DNA from: Paenibacillus humicola
GTDB taxonomy: Bacteria > Bacillota > Bacilli > Paenibacillales > Paenibacillaceae
Assembly: GCF_028826105.1 (NCBI RefSeq)
Contig: NZ_JAQGPL010000001.1
Location: 1,948,501-2,012,500 of the forward strand
Direction: 5' to 3'
Length of the DNA: 64,000 nucleotides
Shown one piece after another: positions 27,079 through 34,213 of this stretch. The notes under the pieces are model-generated. The model was not told the DNA's origin. It did no database searches and saw nothing but the letters and a program-made list of their open reading frames with translations. A program made the position numbers and the translations under genes. Each line of letters starts with the position of its first letter. The stretch's first letter is position 1.

Positions 27079-27094
27079 TGGAATATATATTCCG
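27079..27094. promoter_or_regulatory. TetR-type operator 2
   Basis: TGGAATATATATTCCG contains a perfect 14-bp palindrome (27080-27093) and differs from the TGGAAT-N4-ATTCCA pattern only in the last base. It lies just upstream of the -35 element of the dehydrogenase promoter. Confidence 0.75.
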
Positions 27095-27163
27095 GAATTT
27101 CGACAATATTAAATTGAATTCTGGCTGAAATTTGGATGTAATTTCTCTTTTCCGTCTATTATA

Positions 27164-27179
27164 TAGAATATAAATTCCA
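27164..27179. promoter_or_regulatory. TetR-type operator 3
   Basis: TAGAATATAAATTCCA matches TGGAAT-N4-ATTCCA with one mismatch. It ends 5 bases upstream of the -35 element of the regulator gene, so it fits autoregulation. Confidence 0.7.
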
Positions 27180-27184
27180 AAAAC

Positions 27185-27213
27185 TTGACACTTATCGAGT
27201 GCGGTAATAAAGT
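27185..27213 (+). promoter_or_regulatory. Sigma-A promoter for the TetR regulator gene
   Basis: A perfect TTGACA (27185-27190) and TAAAGT (27208-27213) are 17 bases apart, 24 bases before ATG 27237. Confidence 0.65.
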
Positions 27214-27236
27214 GGTTTCAACGAGGTGCTTCGTTA

Positions 27237-27797
27237 ATGGGAAAACGTGAGGATATTATGAGCGCAACACTCGATTTAATCGACGAAGAAGGACTGCAGT
27301 CGGTCACCTTCGCCAAAATATTCAAGCGGGCGCAGGTCGGCTCGGGAACGTTGTTCAATTATTTCGCCAGTAAGGAAGAGCTCGTCAACGAGGTCTATAA
27401 AGAAGCGAGAATCCATATGGGCGAAAGTCTGATGGCCGGGTATCAGCACGGACTCAGCCTATACGAGCGGTTTAAACGATTCCAGCTGAACAGGCTCCGG
27501 TTCGGGGTCGATTTTCCAAAAAAATTTTTGTTTATCGACAGCTATTCCTATTCGCCTTATATTTCGCCCGAGATCCGCAATATGGACGATTCGGGCTCGT
27601 CCCGCGCCGTGCTGGAGCTGATCGCCGACGGCCAGAAGATGGGCATCATCCGGGAGATGGATCCGCTCCTGTGCCATCAGCTGACACACGGGATGATCGC
27701 TGCCGTCGTCAAGGGCTACCTGATCCGAAAATATCCGCTCGACGAGCAGCAGGTACAGCAGACGATCGAGTCCAGCTGGAAGGCGATTAAGGTATAG
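27237..27797 (+). CDS. TetR/AcrR family transcriptional regulator
   Basis: The 186-residue protein begins with a TetR DNA-binding domain (residues 5-50: SATLDLIDEEGLQSVTFAKI, then VGSGTLFNYFASKEEL, the typical recognition helix). The C-terminal ligand-binding part is all-helical and not assignable. It is divergent from the dehydrogenase gene. Three copies of a TGGAAT-N4-ATTCCA palindrome lie in the shared 256-base region, so it is expected to repress both the dehydrogenase and itself. Confidence 0.92.
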   Translation: MGKREDIMSATLDLIDEEGLQSVTFAKIFKRAQVGSGTLFNYFASKEELVNEVYKEARIHMGESLMAGYQHGLSLYERFKRFQLNRLRFGVDFPKKFLFIDSYSYSPYISPEIRNMDDSGSSRAVLELIADGQKMGIIREMDPLLCHQLTHGMIAAVVKGYLIRKYPLDEQQVQQTIESSWKAIKV

Positions 27798-27890
27798 CCG
27801 TTTCTGCCCGGACGCAGCAGAGCGGCGAATCCCAGGCCAAAGCTAGGCTGGGACCAGCCGGAGCCGGCATCTTGATTGTATGCTTCTAAT

Positions 27891-27942
27891 TCGACAAAAT
27901 CCGATTGTTTATGACAAAGTCGCGTTTTAATCATGGTATAAT
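27891..27942 (+). promoter_or_regulatory. Promoter region of the SpoIIE-domain gene with possible Spo0A boxes
   Basis: A perfect TATAAT is at 27937-27942. The complement of 27891-27897 reads TGTCGAA, the Spo0A box consensus, and the complement of 27910-27916 reads TGTCATA, two mismatches from it. ATGACA at 27911-27916 would serve as a -35 element at 20 bases spacing, longer than normal, as in some Spo0A-activated sigma-A promoters. Confidence 0.4.
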
Positions 27943-28012
27943 AAAGGAAATCATTCGCCAGGAGAGGGGCTTTTTGCCTGGCCCGCAATTGCGAAAAGAG
28001 GAGCGCTTGGTC

Positions 28013-30046
28013 TTGAAAAGCAGGAGACGCGAAGGGCTTTCGGAGGCGCCGCCGCCCGGGAGTGGCACGTCCTTTCGGCGAAGAGCCCGGGCCGTAACGC
28101 GGGCGGCGCTGTCACTCATCGGCAGCGGCGTTCCGCGCGCGATCGCGCTTGCGGCCGTTTTTATAAGCGGCTCGATGCTGCTGACCGGATTTCTGGTCTA
28201 TACGTTTACGGAGCGGACGGTTTCGAACCAGCTGAAAGCTCAGGATCTCGTCCGCATTGCGGATGTCGTCGCCTCCCAAATCGACGGGCGCATCGGGCGG
28301 GCAGTTGAAACCGCCGGGCTGCTGGCGTCGGACGACAGCGTCGCGAATTGGCTGCAAAGCGGGGAAACCGACGAAATATACGGAAGTCTTGTCAAGAGCA
28401 GGCTTGCGCGCATGAAGCGCGATTTTGATTATGAAGACGCTTATATCGTCAGCCGGTCGACGGGGCGGATATGGAACGAATATGGGGCGGAGGCCGGCGC
28501 GATGGTTTCGGGCGATCCGGATGCAGATTGGTTTTTTCAACTGTTAAAGGACGGAAAAGCGTACGAGATCGTAATAGCCGATCGTCAGGCGAACAATCGG
28601 GCCTCCGTCCGCGTCAACGCGCGGATCGGCAGCAAGGACGATCCTCTCGGGGCGGCCGGTGTCCAGCTGACCCTTCGATCGTTCGCGGATGCGCTGCAGC
28701 AAACCGCTTACGGGAATAACAGCCACACCTGGCTGATCGATTCGGCCGGAAATGTGGTGCTTTCCGATACGGAAAGCCAGTCCGGCAAAAATGTGCGGGC
28801 GATTTTGTCGCCGGAGCTTACGGGCAGCCTGCTCGATACGTTCGGGAGAACGCTCGTCAAATCGGAGACGGACGATACCGGCGCCCTGATCGATTATATC
28901 AGCGACCCCGTCCAATCCGCAGGGCTTCAGCTCGTGTTCGGCGTGCCGCGCGAAAATACGGTCGCTTATCTCGATACGATCAAGGTCGGTGCGGCTGCAG
29001 CCGCATTGATCGCGTTTGCTTCCATCGGCTTTTTCTTCGTCTATACGTCGCGCAGGCTGGCCGATCCCTATAACCGGGCCGTAACGCGCAGCAAGCTCCT
29101 GGAGGAGCGCAGTGAGGAGCAGCAAGAAGAGCTCTCGCGTATTACCCGGCAGCTGCAGGATGCGGCCGCTTTTGCCAAACGCATTCAGCAGTCGGTTATG
29201 ACGGCGGACAAGGTGCTGGAGGACGCTTTCCCGGAGCATTATATCCTGATGCGGCCGAAGGGTGCCGTCGGCGGCGATTTCTATTGGACCAAACGGACTG
29301 AAAAGGGCGTGCTGGTCGCTCTCGGCGGGTGCTCCGCGCACGGCGTTCCCGGGGCGATGATGGCTTTGCTCGCCGTATCGCTGCTGAACCGCATTGCGGA
29401 GCTCGAGAACAGGGACGATCCGGGTTATATGCTCGGCTCTCTGAACCGGCACCTGCGGCGAACGCTTTATCTGGCGGGGGAGCGACCGGAAGCGGGCGCG
29501 GCTGAAAACGGTCTCGATGCGGCCGTGCTGTACATCGAGGGCGAAAAGGTCGTCTATGCAGGTGCGCGGATGCCGCTTTTCATTCAGCGCCGCGGAAAGG
29601 TCGAGATTGTAAACGGCAGCAGCAGCGGCGTCGGATACCGGAGCACGCCGGATGATGCTCCATTCGAAAATGCAGCGCTGTCTGTGGAAGGAGCGGATAC
29701 GCTGCTGCTTGCGACCGGCGGCCTGTTCGATCAGATCGGGGGAGAACGCAGCCGCGGACTGGGCAGGAGGCGATTCGTGCATGCCGTTCAGCAAGCGGCC
29801 GATTTGCCGCTGCATGCGCAGAAAGATCTCCTGATCCGCGAACTGGAGCGTTTCCAGGGCGAGGAAGAACAACGGGACGATATTGCCGTGCTGGCGATTC
29901 GCCCGGTTCTTGCCGTATGGGCCGCCCCGAAATCGTCGAAATCGGATCAGCAATCGGAATCATCCGATAGGAAATCGTCGAATAAAGAATCATCGAATAT
30001 GGAATCGTCAAATAAGAAATCATCGGAAAAGAATTCAAACCCGTAA
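28013..30046 (+). CDS. Membrane sensor with extracellular domain and degenerate SpoIIE-type (PP2C) phosphatase domain
   Basis: An upstream TTG at 27905 would begin inside the promoter, so TTG 28013 behind AAGAGGAG is chosen (677 residues). There is a membrane helix near residues 42-65 (AIALAAVFISGSMLLTGFLVY), a Cache-like extracellular domain (SVANWLQSGETDEIYGSL, DFDYEDAYIVSRSTGRIW), and a second helix near residue 325-345. A short coiled coil (EERSEEQQEELSRITRQLQDA) and a SpoIIE/RsbU-type domain follow. Of the metal-binding Asp residues, Asp422 (VGGDFYW) and Asp622-623 (RDDIAVL) are kept. The Asp of the usual DCTGHG motif is Gly439 (GGCSAHGVPGA), and the Asp of the usual SDG motif is Gly569 (LATGGLFDQ). 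It is therefore probably not an active phosphatase. The C-terminus is a Ser/Asn/Lys repeat tail. Confidence 0.85.
   Translation: MKSRRREGLSEAPPPGSGTSFRRRARAVTRAALSLIGSGVPRAIALAAVFISGSMLLTGFLVYTFTERTVSNQLKAQDLVRIADVVASQIDGRIGRAVETAGLLASDDSVANWLQSGETDEIYGSLVKSRLARMKRDFDYEDAYIVSRSTGRIWNEYGAEAGAMVSGDPDADWFFQLLKDGKAYEIVIADRQANNRASVRVNARIGSKDDPLGAAGVQLTLRSFADALQQTAYGNNSHTWLIDSAGNVVLSDTESQSGKNVRAILSPELTGSLLDTFGRTLVKSETDDTGALIDYISDPVQSAGLQLVFGVPRENTVAYLDTIKVGAAAAALIAFASIGFFFVYTSRRLADPYNRAVTRSKLLEERSEEQQEELSRITRQLQDAAAFAKRIQQSVMTADKVLEDAFPEHYILMRPKGAVGGDFYWTKRTEKGVLVALGGCSAHGVPGAMMALLAVSLLNRIAELENRDDPGYMLGSLNRHLRRTLYLAGERPEAGAAENGLDAAVLYIEGEKVVYAGARMPLFIQRRGKVEIVNGSSSGVGYRSTPDDAPFENAALSVEGADTLLLATGGLFDQIGGERSRGLGRRRFVHAVQQAADLPLHAQKDLLIRELERFQGEEEQRDDIAVLAIRPVLAVWAAPKSSKSDQQSESSDRKSSNKESSNMESSNKKSSEKNSNP
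29929..30037 (+). repeat. Degenerate 15-bp tandem repeats coding a Ser/Asn/Lys-rich tail
   Basis: The end of the SpoIIE-domain gene consists of imperfect 15-base units (for example AATCATCGAATATGG and AATCGTCAAATAAGA), coding successive SSNKE, SSNME, SSNKK and SSEKN units. Its AT content is clearly higher than that of the surrounding gene. Such a tract is prone to change in length by slippage. Confidence 0.75.
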
Positions 30047-30090
30047 CCGAATCCAAACAAGTCGAAGCAGGGTATCGACTACGTTTGCCG

Positions 30091-30128
30091 GCCGCAGCTG
30101 CCTTCCGCAGAAGCGGCTTTTTCCTTTT
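30091..30128 (+). terminator. Possible intrinsic terminator after the SpoIIE-domain gene
   Basis: GCCGC (30091-30095) and GCGGC (30113-30117) form a short outer stem, with partial inner pairing, followed by TTTTTCCTTTTT. The stem is short, so the call is tentative. Confidence 0.45.
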
Positions 30129-30218
30129 TCCACGCGGAAGCACATATTTTGGGCGGCCCGCACAAACAATGTGAAGAGTGCATTTCAAATCCGACAGAAA
30201 AAGGTGCAAAAAAAAACG

Positions 30219-31040
30219 ATGAGACATTTAACCGCCGTAGTCACCGCCATGATAACCGCTGCATGGATGACGCTATGCCTGCCGATTCCCCTTAACGCGG
30301 TACATGGAGCGATGCGGGAGCCTCTTAAAGTTTCGCACGGCCGCAGTCTGGCCATCGTCATCGACGATTTCGGCAACGGGATGACCGGTACGGAAGAAAT
30401 GTTCAAGCTTCCCGTCAAAGTAACTATCGCCGTCATGCCGTTCATGCCGACGACGAAGCGCGATGCGGAGCTGGCTCACAGGCGGGGATACGACGTCATC
30501 GTCCATATGCCGATGGAGCCGAAGAAGGGCAAGCGGGAGTGGCTCGGTCCCGGCGCAATCACAACGGACCTAAGCGATGCCGAAATCCGCAAGCGGGTGG
30601 AAGCGGCCATCCGCGACGTGCCGCATGCCATCGGCATGAACAACCATATGGGCTCCAAAGCGACGGCCGACGAGCGTGTCATGCGCAGTGTGCTCTCCGT
30701 CGTCCGCGAGCACGGGATGTTTTTTCTCGACAGCCGGACGACGCCGCAGAGCGTCATCCCGAAGCTCGCCGATGAGCTTGGCGTACCGAGGCTCGGCAAC
30801 GACGTGTTTCTGGACGACGTCTATACAATTCAGCATATTTCCCGGCAGATCGGACTTATACGCAAGCGGCTGAACGAACAGGTCGCGTGCGTGGCGATCG
30901 GCCACGTCGGGCCGCCGGGGATGAAGACGGCCGCCGTCCTGAAAAATTCGATACCCGCCTTGTCGAGCCAGGCGCAGTTCGTCCGGCTGTCCGAGCTGAT
31001 TATCGGATCACCGGAAAAGGAGGTAATTCCTCACCCCTGA
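30219..31040 (+). CDS. Divergent polysaccharide deacetylase family protein (YibQ-like)
   Basis: The same frame is open from 29883, but that part is a shadow of the preceding gene; ATG 30219 follows AAAGGTG and begins a signal peptide (HLTAVVTAMITAAWMTLCLPIPLNA, written here in part). The 273-residue protein has the divergent deacetylase barrel: AIVIDDFGNG, a VHMPMEP strand, GMNNHMGSKAT and FFLDSRTTPQS. Family members have the NodB-type fold, but their activity is not established. It is probably exported and may act on the wall. Its last 33 bases overlap the end of the convergent amidase gene. Confidence 0.85.
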   Translation: MRHLTAVVTAMITAAWMTLCLPIPLNAVHGAMREPLKVSHGRSLAIVIDDFGNGMTGTEEMFKLPVKVTIAVMPFMPTTKRDAELAHRRGYDVIVHMPMEPKKGKREWLGPGAITTDLSDAEIRKRVEAAIRDVPHAIGMNNHMGSKATADERVMRSVLSVVREHGMFFLDSRTTPQSVIPKLADELGVPRLGNDVFLDDVYTIQHISRQIGLIRKRLNEQVACVAIGHVGPPGMKTAAVLKNSIPALSSQAQFVRLSELIIGSPEKEVIPHP

Positions 31041-31790
31041 GGCGATCGCCGAAGCGACCTCCTCCTGCCTGCGCGAATCGGTCAGCATCCGGCGGTCCGC
31101 GTCGTTGCTTATAAAGCCCAACTCGACGATGACGGCAGGTTGTTTAACGACATTAAGCAGATAAAACGTTTTGCCGACCGAGGATCTTCCGCTGCGGCCC
31201 TGCTGCCGGTTCAGCGCATCCTGGATAAAGAAGGCGAGCAGCGCGCTCTGCCCTTCTTTCTGGTGCAGAACGGACGGTCCGCGCGCGCCGGGACTGGAAG
31301 ACCAGTTGACGTGGAGGCTGACCAGGAGCCGGGTCTCGATTTCCTTGGTCAGCTGGCTGCGCTGCGACAAATCGCGGCGGTGGCGCGAAGGCGAACGATG
31401 CCACTTGTTCTCGTCGCTCGGCGCGTAATCCCCCGTCCGGTTCAGCACGACGCGGATACCGCTGCGTGACAGACGCGTATACACCTTTCGGGCAACGGCT
31501 AGATTGATGTCCTTTTCCAGTACGTCTTCGTGCGAAGATCCGCCGTCGATTCCGCCGTGACCGGCGTCGATCACAACCTCGGCGGTCGGCAGCGCGCGGC
31601 GGTAATGAGGCAGGCGGGGATGCGGCTCTTCGGAATCGTCCTTGCCGATTTCGCCGTTTTGACCGTGTTCGGGAACAGCGTAAACGGCGGAAGCCGAGCT
31701 CTTGCCGCCTATACCCGAAGCAGGGGCGAACAACATTGCGGCTGAAATCAAAAATGCAGAAAGGATGCCTGCTCGGTGAAAGCTTGCCAT
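31008..31790 (-). CDS. cwlD: N-acetylmuramoyl-L-alanine amidase (CwlD-like)
   Basis: The 260-residue protein has an N-terminal signal or anchor segment (AGILSAFLISAAMLFAPASG), a linker, and an Amidase_3 domain with the zinc ligands in order: VIDAGHGGIDGG, LEKDINLAVA, SLHVNW and the catalytic Glu in VIVELGFISN. The length and layout match CwlD, the spore-cortex amidase that prepares muramic lactam formation; other Amidase_3 enzymes are possible, so the symbol is tentative. It is convergent with the deacetylase-like gene, with coding regions overlapping by 33 bases. Confidence 0.82.
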   Translation of the reverse strand: MASFHRAGILSAFLISAAMLFAPASGIGGKSSASAVYAVPEHGQNGEIGKDDSEEPHPRLPHYRRALPTAEVVIDAGHGGIDGGSSHEDVLEKDINLAVARKVYTRLSRSGIRVVLNRTGDYAPSDENKWHRSPSRHRRDLSQRSQLTKEIETRLLVSLHVNWSSSPGARGPSVLHQKEGQSALLAFFIQDALNRQQGRSGRSSVGKTFYLLNVVKQPAVIVELGFISNDADRRMLTDSRRQEEVASAIASGVRNYLLFR

Positions 31791-31924
31791 TCGTTGACGA
31801 ACCTCCTTGCTGAAATCGCGGGATTCTTTTAGCGTGGCTCGGCGGCAGGGAACTCATACATGTTTGTCCGCACCGGGTTGCGGAGATACTAGACGTAACG
31901 ATGATTGTAAAGGAGTGAACCGTC

Positions 31925-32137
31925 ATGGCAAGCCGGGACGAGCTCATCAAATATATGACGGAACGCGTGGTTGCCTATATCGATACGCCCCGCGAAGAGC
32001 GCAAAAAAAACCGCGTTGCAGCCAAGGCGTTGAAGGAGCCCTGGATGACGCGGTGGTTCGGCATGATGCCGGTCGGCTTTGCATTATGGTGGCGCGGCCG
32101 CGGCAAACGCGGCACGTACTCGGAGGATCAGCGGTAA
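31925..32137 (+). CDS. yqzE: YqzE family small protein
   Basis: This 70-residue protein starts at ATG 31925 behind AAGGAGTG. The order DELIKYMTERVVAYIDTPREERKK, then WMTRWFGMMPVGFALWW, is the pattern of the short YqzE family of Bacillales: a charged N-terminal half followed by one hydrophobic segment. The function of the family is unknown. In Bacillus subtilis yqzE lies at the end of the comG operon, close to yqhG and yqhH; here comG genes are absent but yqhG and yqhH are nearby. Its stop region overlaps the convergent gene by 10 bases. Confidence 0.8.
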   Translation: MASRDELIKYMTERVVAYIDTPREERKKNRVAAKALKEPWMTRWFGMMPVGFALWWRGRGKRGTYSEDQR

Positions 32138-33021
32138 AAGCGGCCGCTGCCGCGGAGCAGCTCAAGCGGTATATAGCGCGTGCCAAAGTCGTTGTCGATG
32201 GCGACGTAAAGCTGACCGTTATCCCAGTTATGATAGCCGATTGCGGACCAGACGAATAAGACCGTTTGATGGTACAGCTCCGCTGCAAACCGGATTTCCT
32301 TCTTTTGGTCGAGCAGACGGGTCAGCCTGCCGACATCGCTGCTGCCAAGCGGCGCCGATGTCAGCCAGGGCAGACGCGCATACGGGTCGAAGGCGGCGTT
32401 CAGCCGGAACGATGCCAGCTTCGCCTGCTCTCGCTGCTGGCCGCTTGCCGCCGAGAATTGAGGGTCTGCGGACTGCTTTTGCCAGCTGCTGCTGTCCACA
32501 GGTAGCGCTTCAGCGGTAAAGGCGTCGAAATACCGGACCGTTCCGTCAGCCTCGGTCCACTGCCATACGGCCAGCAGCGGGTGAATATATTTGCGCTCCA
32601 GCTTCGGCTGCGCTTGGACGGCGGCTTTGTAGGTCGGAAAAAATCCCTGGCGTACCAGCGATTCGTAAATCGCATTCGGATCAAAGGCCGGATGGGTGCC
32701 GACCCCATACTCGCCGAGAGCGAAGCCTCCGTCCTGCGTGGCGTTCACGATCATATAACCGACGGGTCTGCGTTCGTGCAGAAACGTGACGAGCCAGCCG
32801 TGCTGTCCGGGGCCGATCGGTGCGATCGTCCGTTCGGCGTCTTTCCATATCGAGAACCGGGGCTGCTCCGAAAGCGCCTCCGTCCAATGCTGCACTTCGG
32901 CTTCAAGCCGGGTTTGCTGCGGGGGGGCCGCCGAAGGGCTTGTCCGTGCTTCCGCCGTGGCGTTCGAGCCGGCCAGCATCAGCAGAATGGCGGCATACAT
33001 CGGAATCCATTTTTTGCGCAT
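32128..33021 (-). CDS. Exported protein of unknown function
   Basis: ATG 33021 is chosen because AGCAGGTG precedes it and a signal peptide begins there (RKKWIPMYAAILLMLAGSNATAEA, shown in part); the open frame continues upstream to 33123 without a ribosome binding site. The mature part of about 270 residues contains GYMIVNATQDGGFALGEYG, which faintly resembles the propeptide-type domains of secreted cysteine peptidases (VGYVIVSADD type), but no catalytic residues are recognisable. The family is not recognised. It sits between yqzE and yqhG, the place where Bacillus subtilis carries the tapA-sipW-tasA matrix genes and sinRI. Confidence 0.75.
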   Translation of the reverse strand: MRKKWIPMYAAILLMLAGSNATAEARTSPSAAPPQQTRLEAEVQHWTEALSEQPRFSIWKDAERTIAPIGPGQHGWLVTFLHERRPVGYMIVNATQDGGFALGEYGVGTHPAFDPNAIYESLVRQGFFPTYKAAVQAQPKLERKYIHPLLAVWQWTEADGTVRYFDAFTAEALPVDSSSWQKQSADPQFSAASGQQREQAKLASFRLNAAFDPYARLPWLTSAPLGSSDVGRLTRLLDQKKEIRFAAELYHQTVLFVWSAIGYHNWDNGQLYVAIDNDFGTRYIPLELLRGSGRFYR

Positions 33022-33178
33022 CAGCTTTTTCACCTGCTTTGTTCGTTTTTGACGTAACGATATTGTAACCCGCGGCCGGACGAAAAGGCTGTTGGAACCT
33101 GTCGCGGCGAAGCGGACAAGCACCGCTCTATTTTTGACGTTTCGGTGGGAAGTTTCGTCCGGCTTTGTCGGCTGAAGG

Positions 33179-34213
33179 CTAATCGATGCCTTCCAGGTAA
33201 AAGATTCCGCAGTTTATGGCGGATGTCGTAACCCGCGGCTCGTACTGCCAGCGGATTTCCGCGGTGCGGCGCTGAAATTGCTCCAGATAGGCGGGTTTTG
33301 ACGCATCGTCCGCCTGTTCGATGAGCGGCACATAATAATGGGCGATCGTGCCCAGCTCGTCGTTCAGCCGGGCTGCCGCCGCTTCCGCCCATCCGTAATC
33401 GTACGCGCGCAGCTTGCGCTCGAGCGTTTGCTCGATGATGGCCGCCGCCTTGCCGAGCGTCAGGGCGTTTTTCGCGATGTGCACGTTCGGCGGAAGCTTC
33501 GGCGTCATCCGGAGCCGGAGCAGCCTTTCGTGGAAGTTTTCCACACAGGTCCCGGTCGCAAGCGACACGCCGAAGGAATGGAACTCCTCGCGCTTCATGT
33601 CGCAGGCGAATTCGACCTTCAAATTCACGCCGAGCCAGGCGGTGTAAGCCGATGATTCCAACGGATGCGCTCCGCGGAGCGACGGCTCTTGAAACAGGCA
33701 GACGCAGCTGCCGCCGGATTTTGCCGATTCGAACAGCTGCTCCAGCCTGCGCGAGCCGAAGTGCAAATCCTCGCGAGGGATGCGCGCCGGCGCGTTCAGC
33801 GTGCCGTGCACGAAGCCGAGCGAGCGGCCGAGCGCCGCTTCCGCCGCCTGCGCCATGGCGCCGGCAGCGCTTCCCGGCGCGGCCGGCGCCGGCGCGCCCG
33901 GCCTGCCGCCGATTCCCGGCGGCGCCGCCTGCGGCCGCAGCTGCGGCGGCCTTCTGTCCGTCCGCGCGTCGGCAGCCGCAGCGCCGGCGGCTTCGTCGTA
34001 TTTAGGCTTGTCGGTAACGAGCAGCATCGACATCGTTTCCGGCTCGGCGCCGGTCCGGTCCACGAAGCTCCAGTAAAACGGACGGTTCGTCAAATCCCGG
34101 TCGGCGCGCGGCGACAGCTTGACTGTAAAATGATGCGGCGATTTTTCAAGAATGCGGCAGTCCGTCGCTTCCAAATAACGCTGCACGAATTTGTGAACCT
34201 GCTTCTCGTTCAC
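33179..34213 (-). CDS. yqhG: YqhG family protein
   Basis: The 344-residue protein starts 4 bases inside the end of the helicase gene (ATGA overlap). The N-terminal part (VQRYLEATDCRILEKSPHHFTVKLS, in part; YWSFVDRTGAEPETMSM) and the C-terminal helices (LIEQADDASKPAYLEQFQRR, RVTTSAINCGIFYLE) match the YqhG pattern as I know it from Bacillus, where the gene is also next to yqhH. Between residues about 75 and 125 there is a Pro/Ala/Gly-rich insertion that looks unstructured. The function of the family is unknown. Coupling to the helicase suggests that the two proteins act together. Confidence 0.82.
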   Translation of the reverse strand: MNEKQVHKFVQRYLEATDCRILEKSPHHFTVKLSPRADRDLTNRPFYWSFVDRTGAEPETMSMLLVTDKPKYDEAAGAAAADARTDRRPPQLRPQAAPPGIGGRPGAPAPAAPGSAAGAMAQAAEAALGRSLGFVHGTLNAPARIPREDLHFGSRRLEQLFESAKSGGSCVCLFQEPSLRGAHPLESSAYTAWLGVNLKVEFACDMKREEFHSFGVSLATGTCVENFHERLLRLRMTPKLPPNVHIAKNALTLGKAAAIIEQTLERKLRAYDYGWAEAAAARLNDELGTIAHYYVPLIEQADDASKPAYLEQFQRRTAEIRWQYEPRVTTSAINCGIFYLEGID

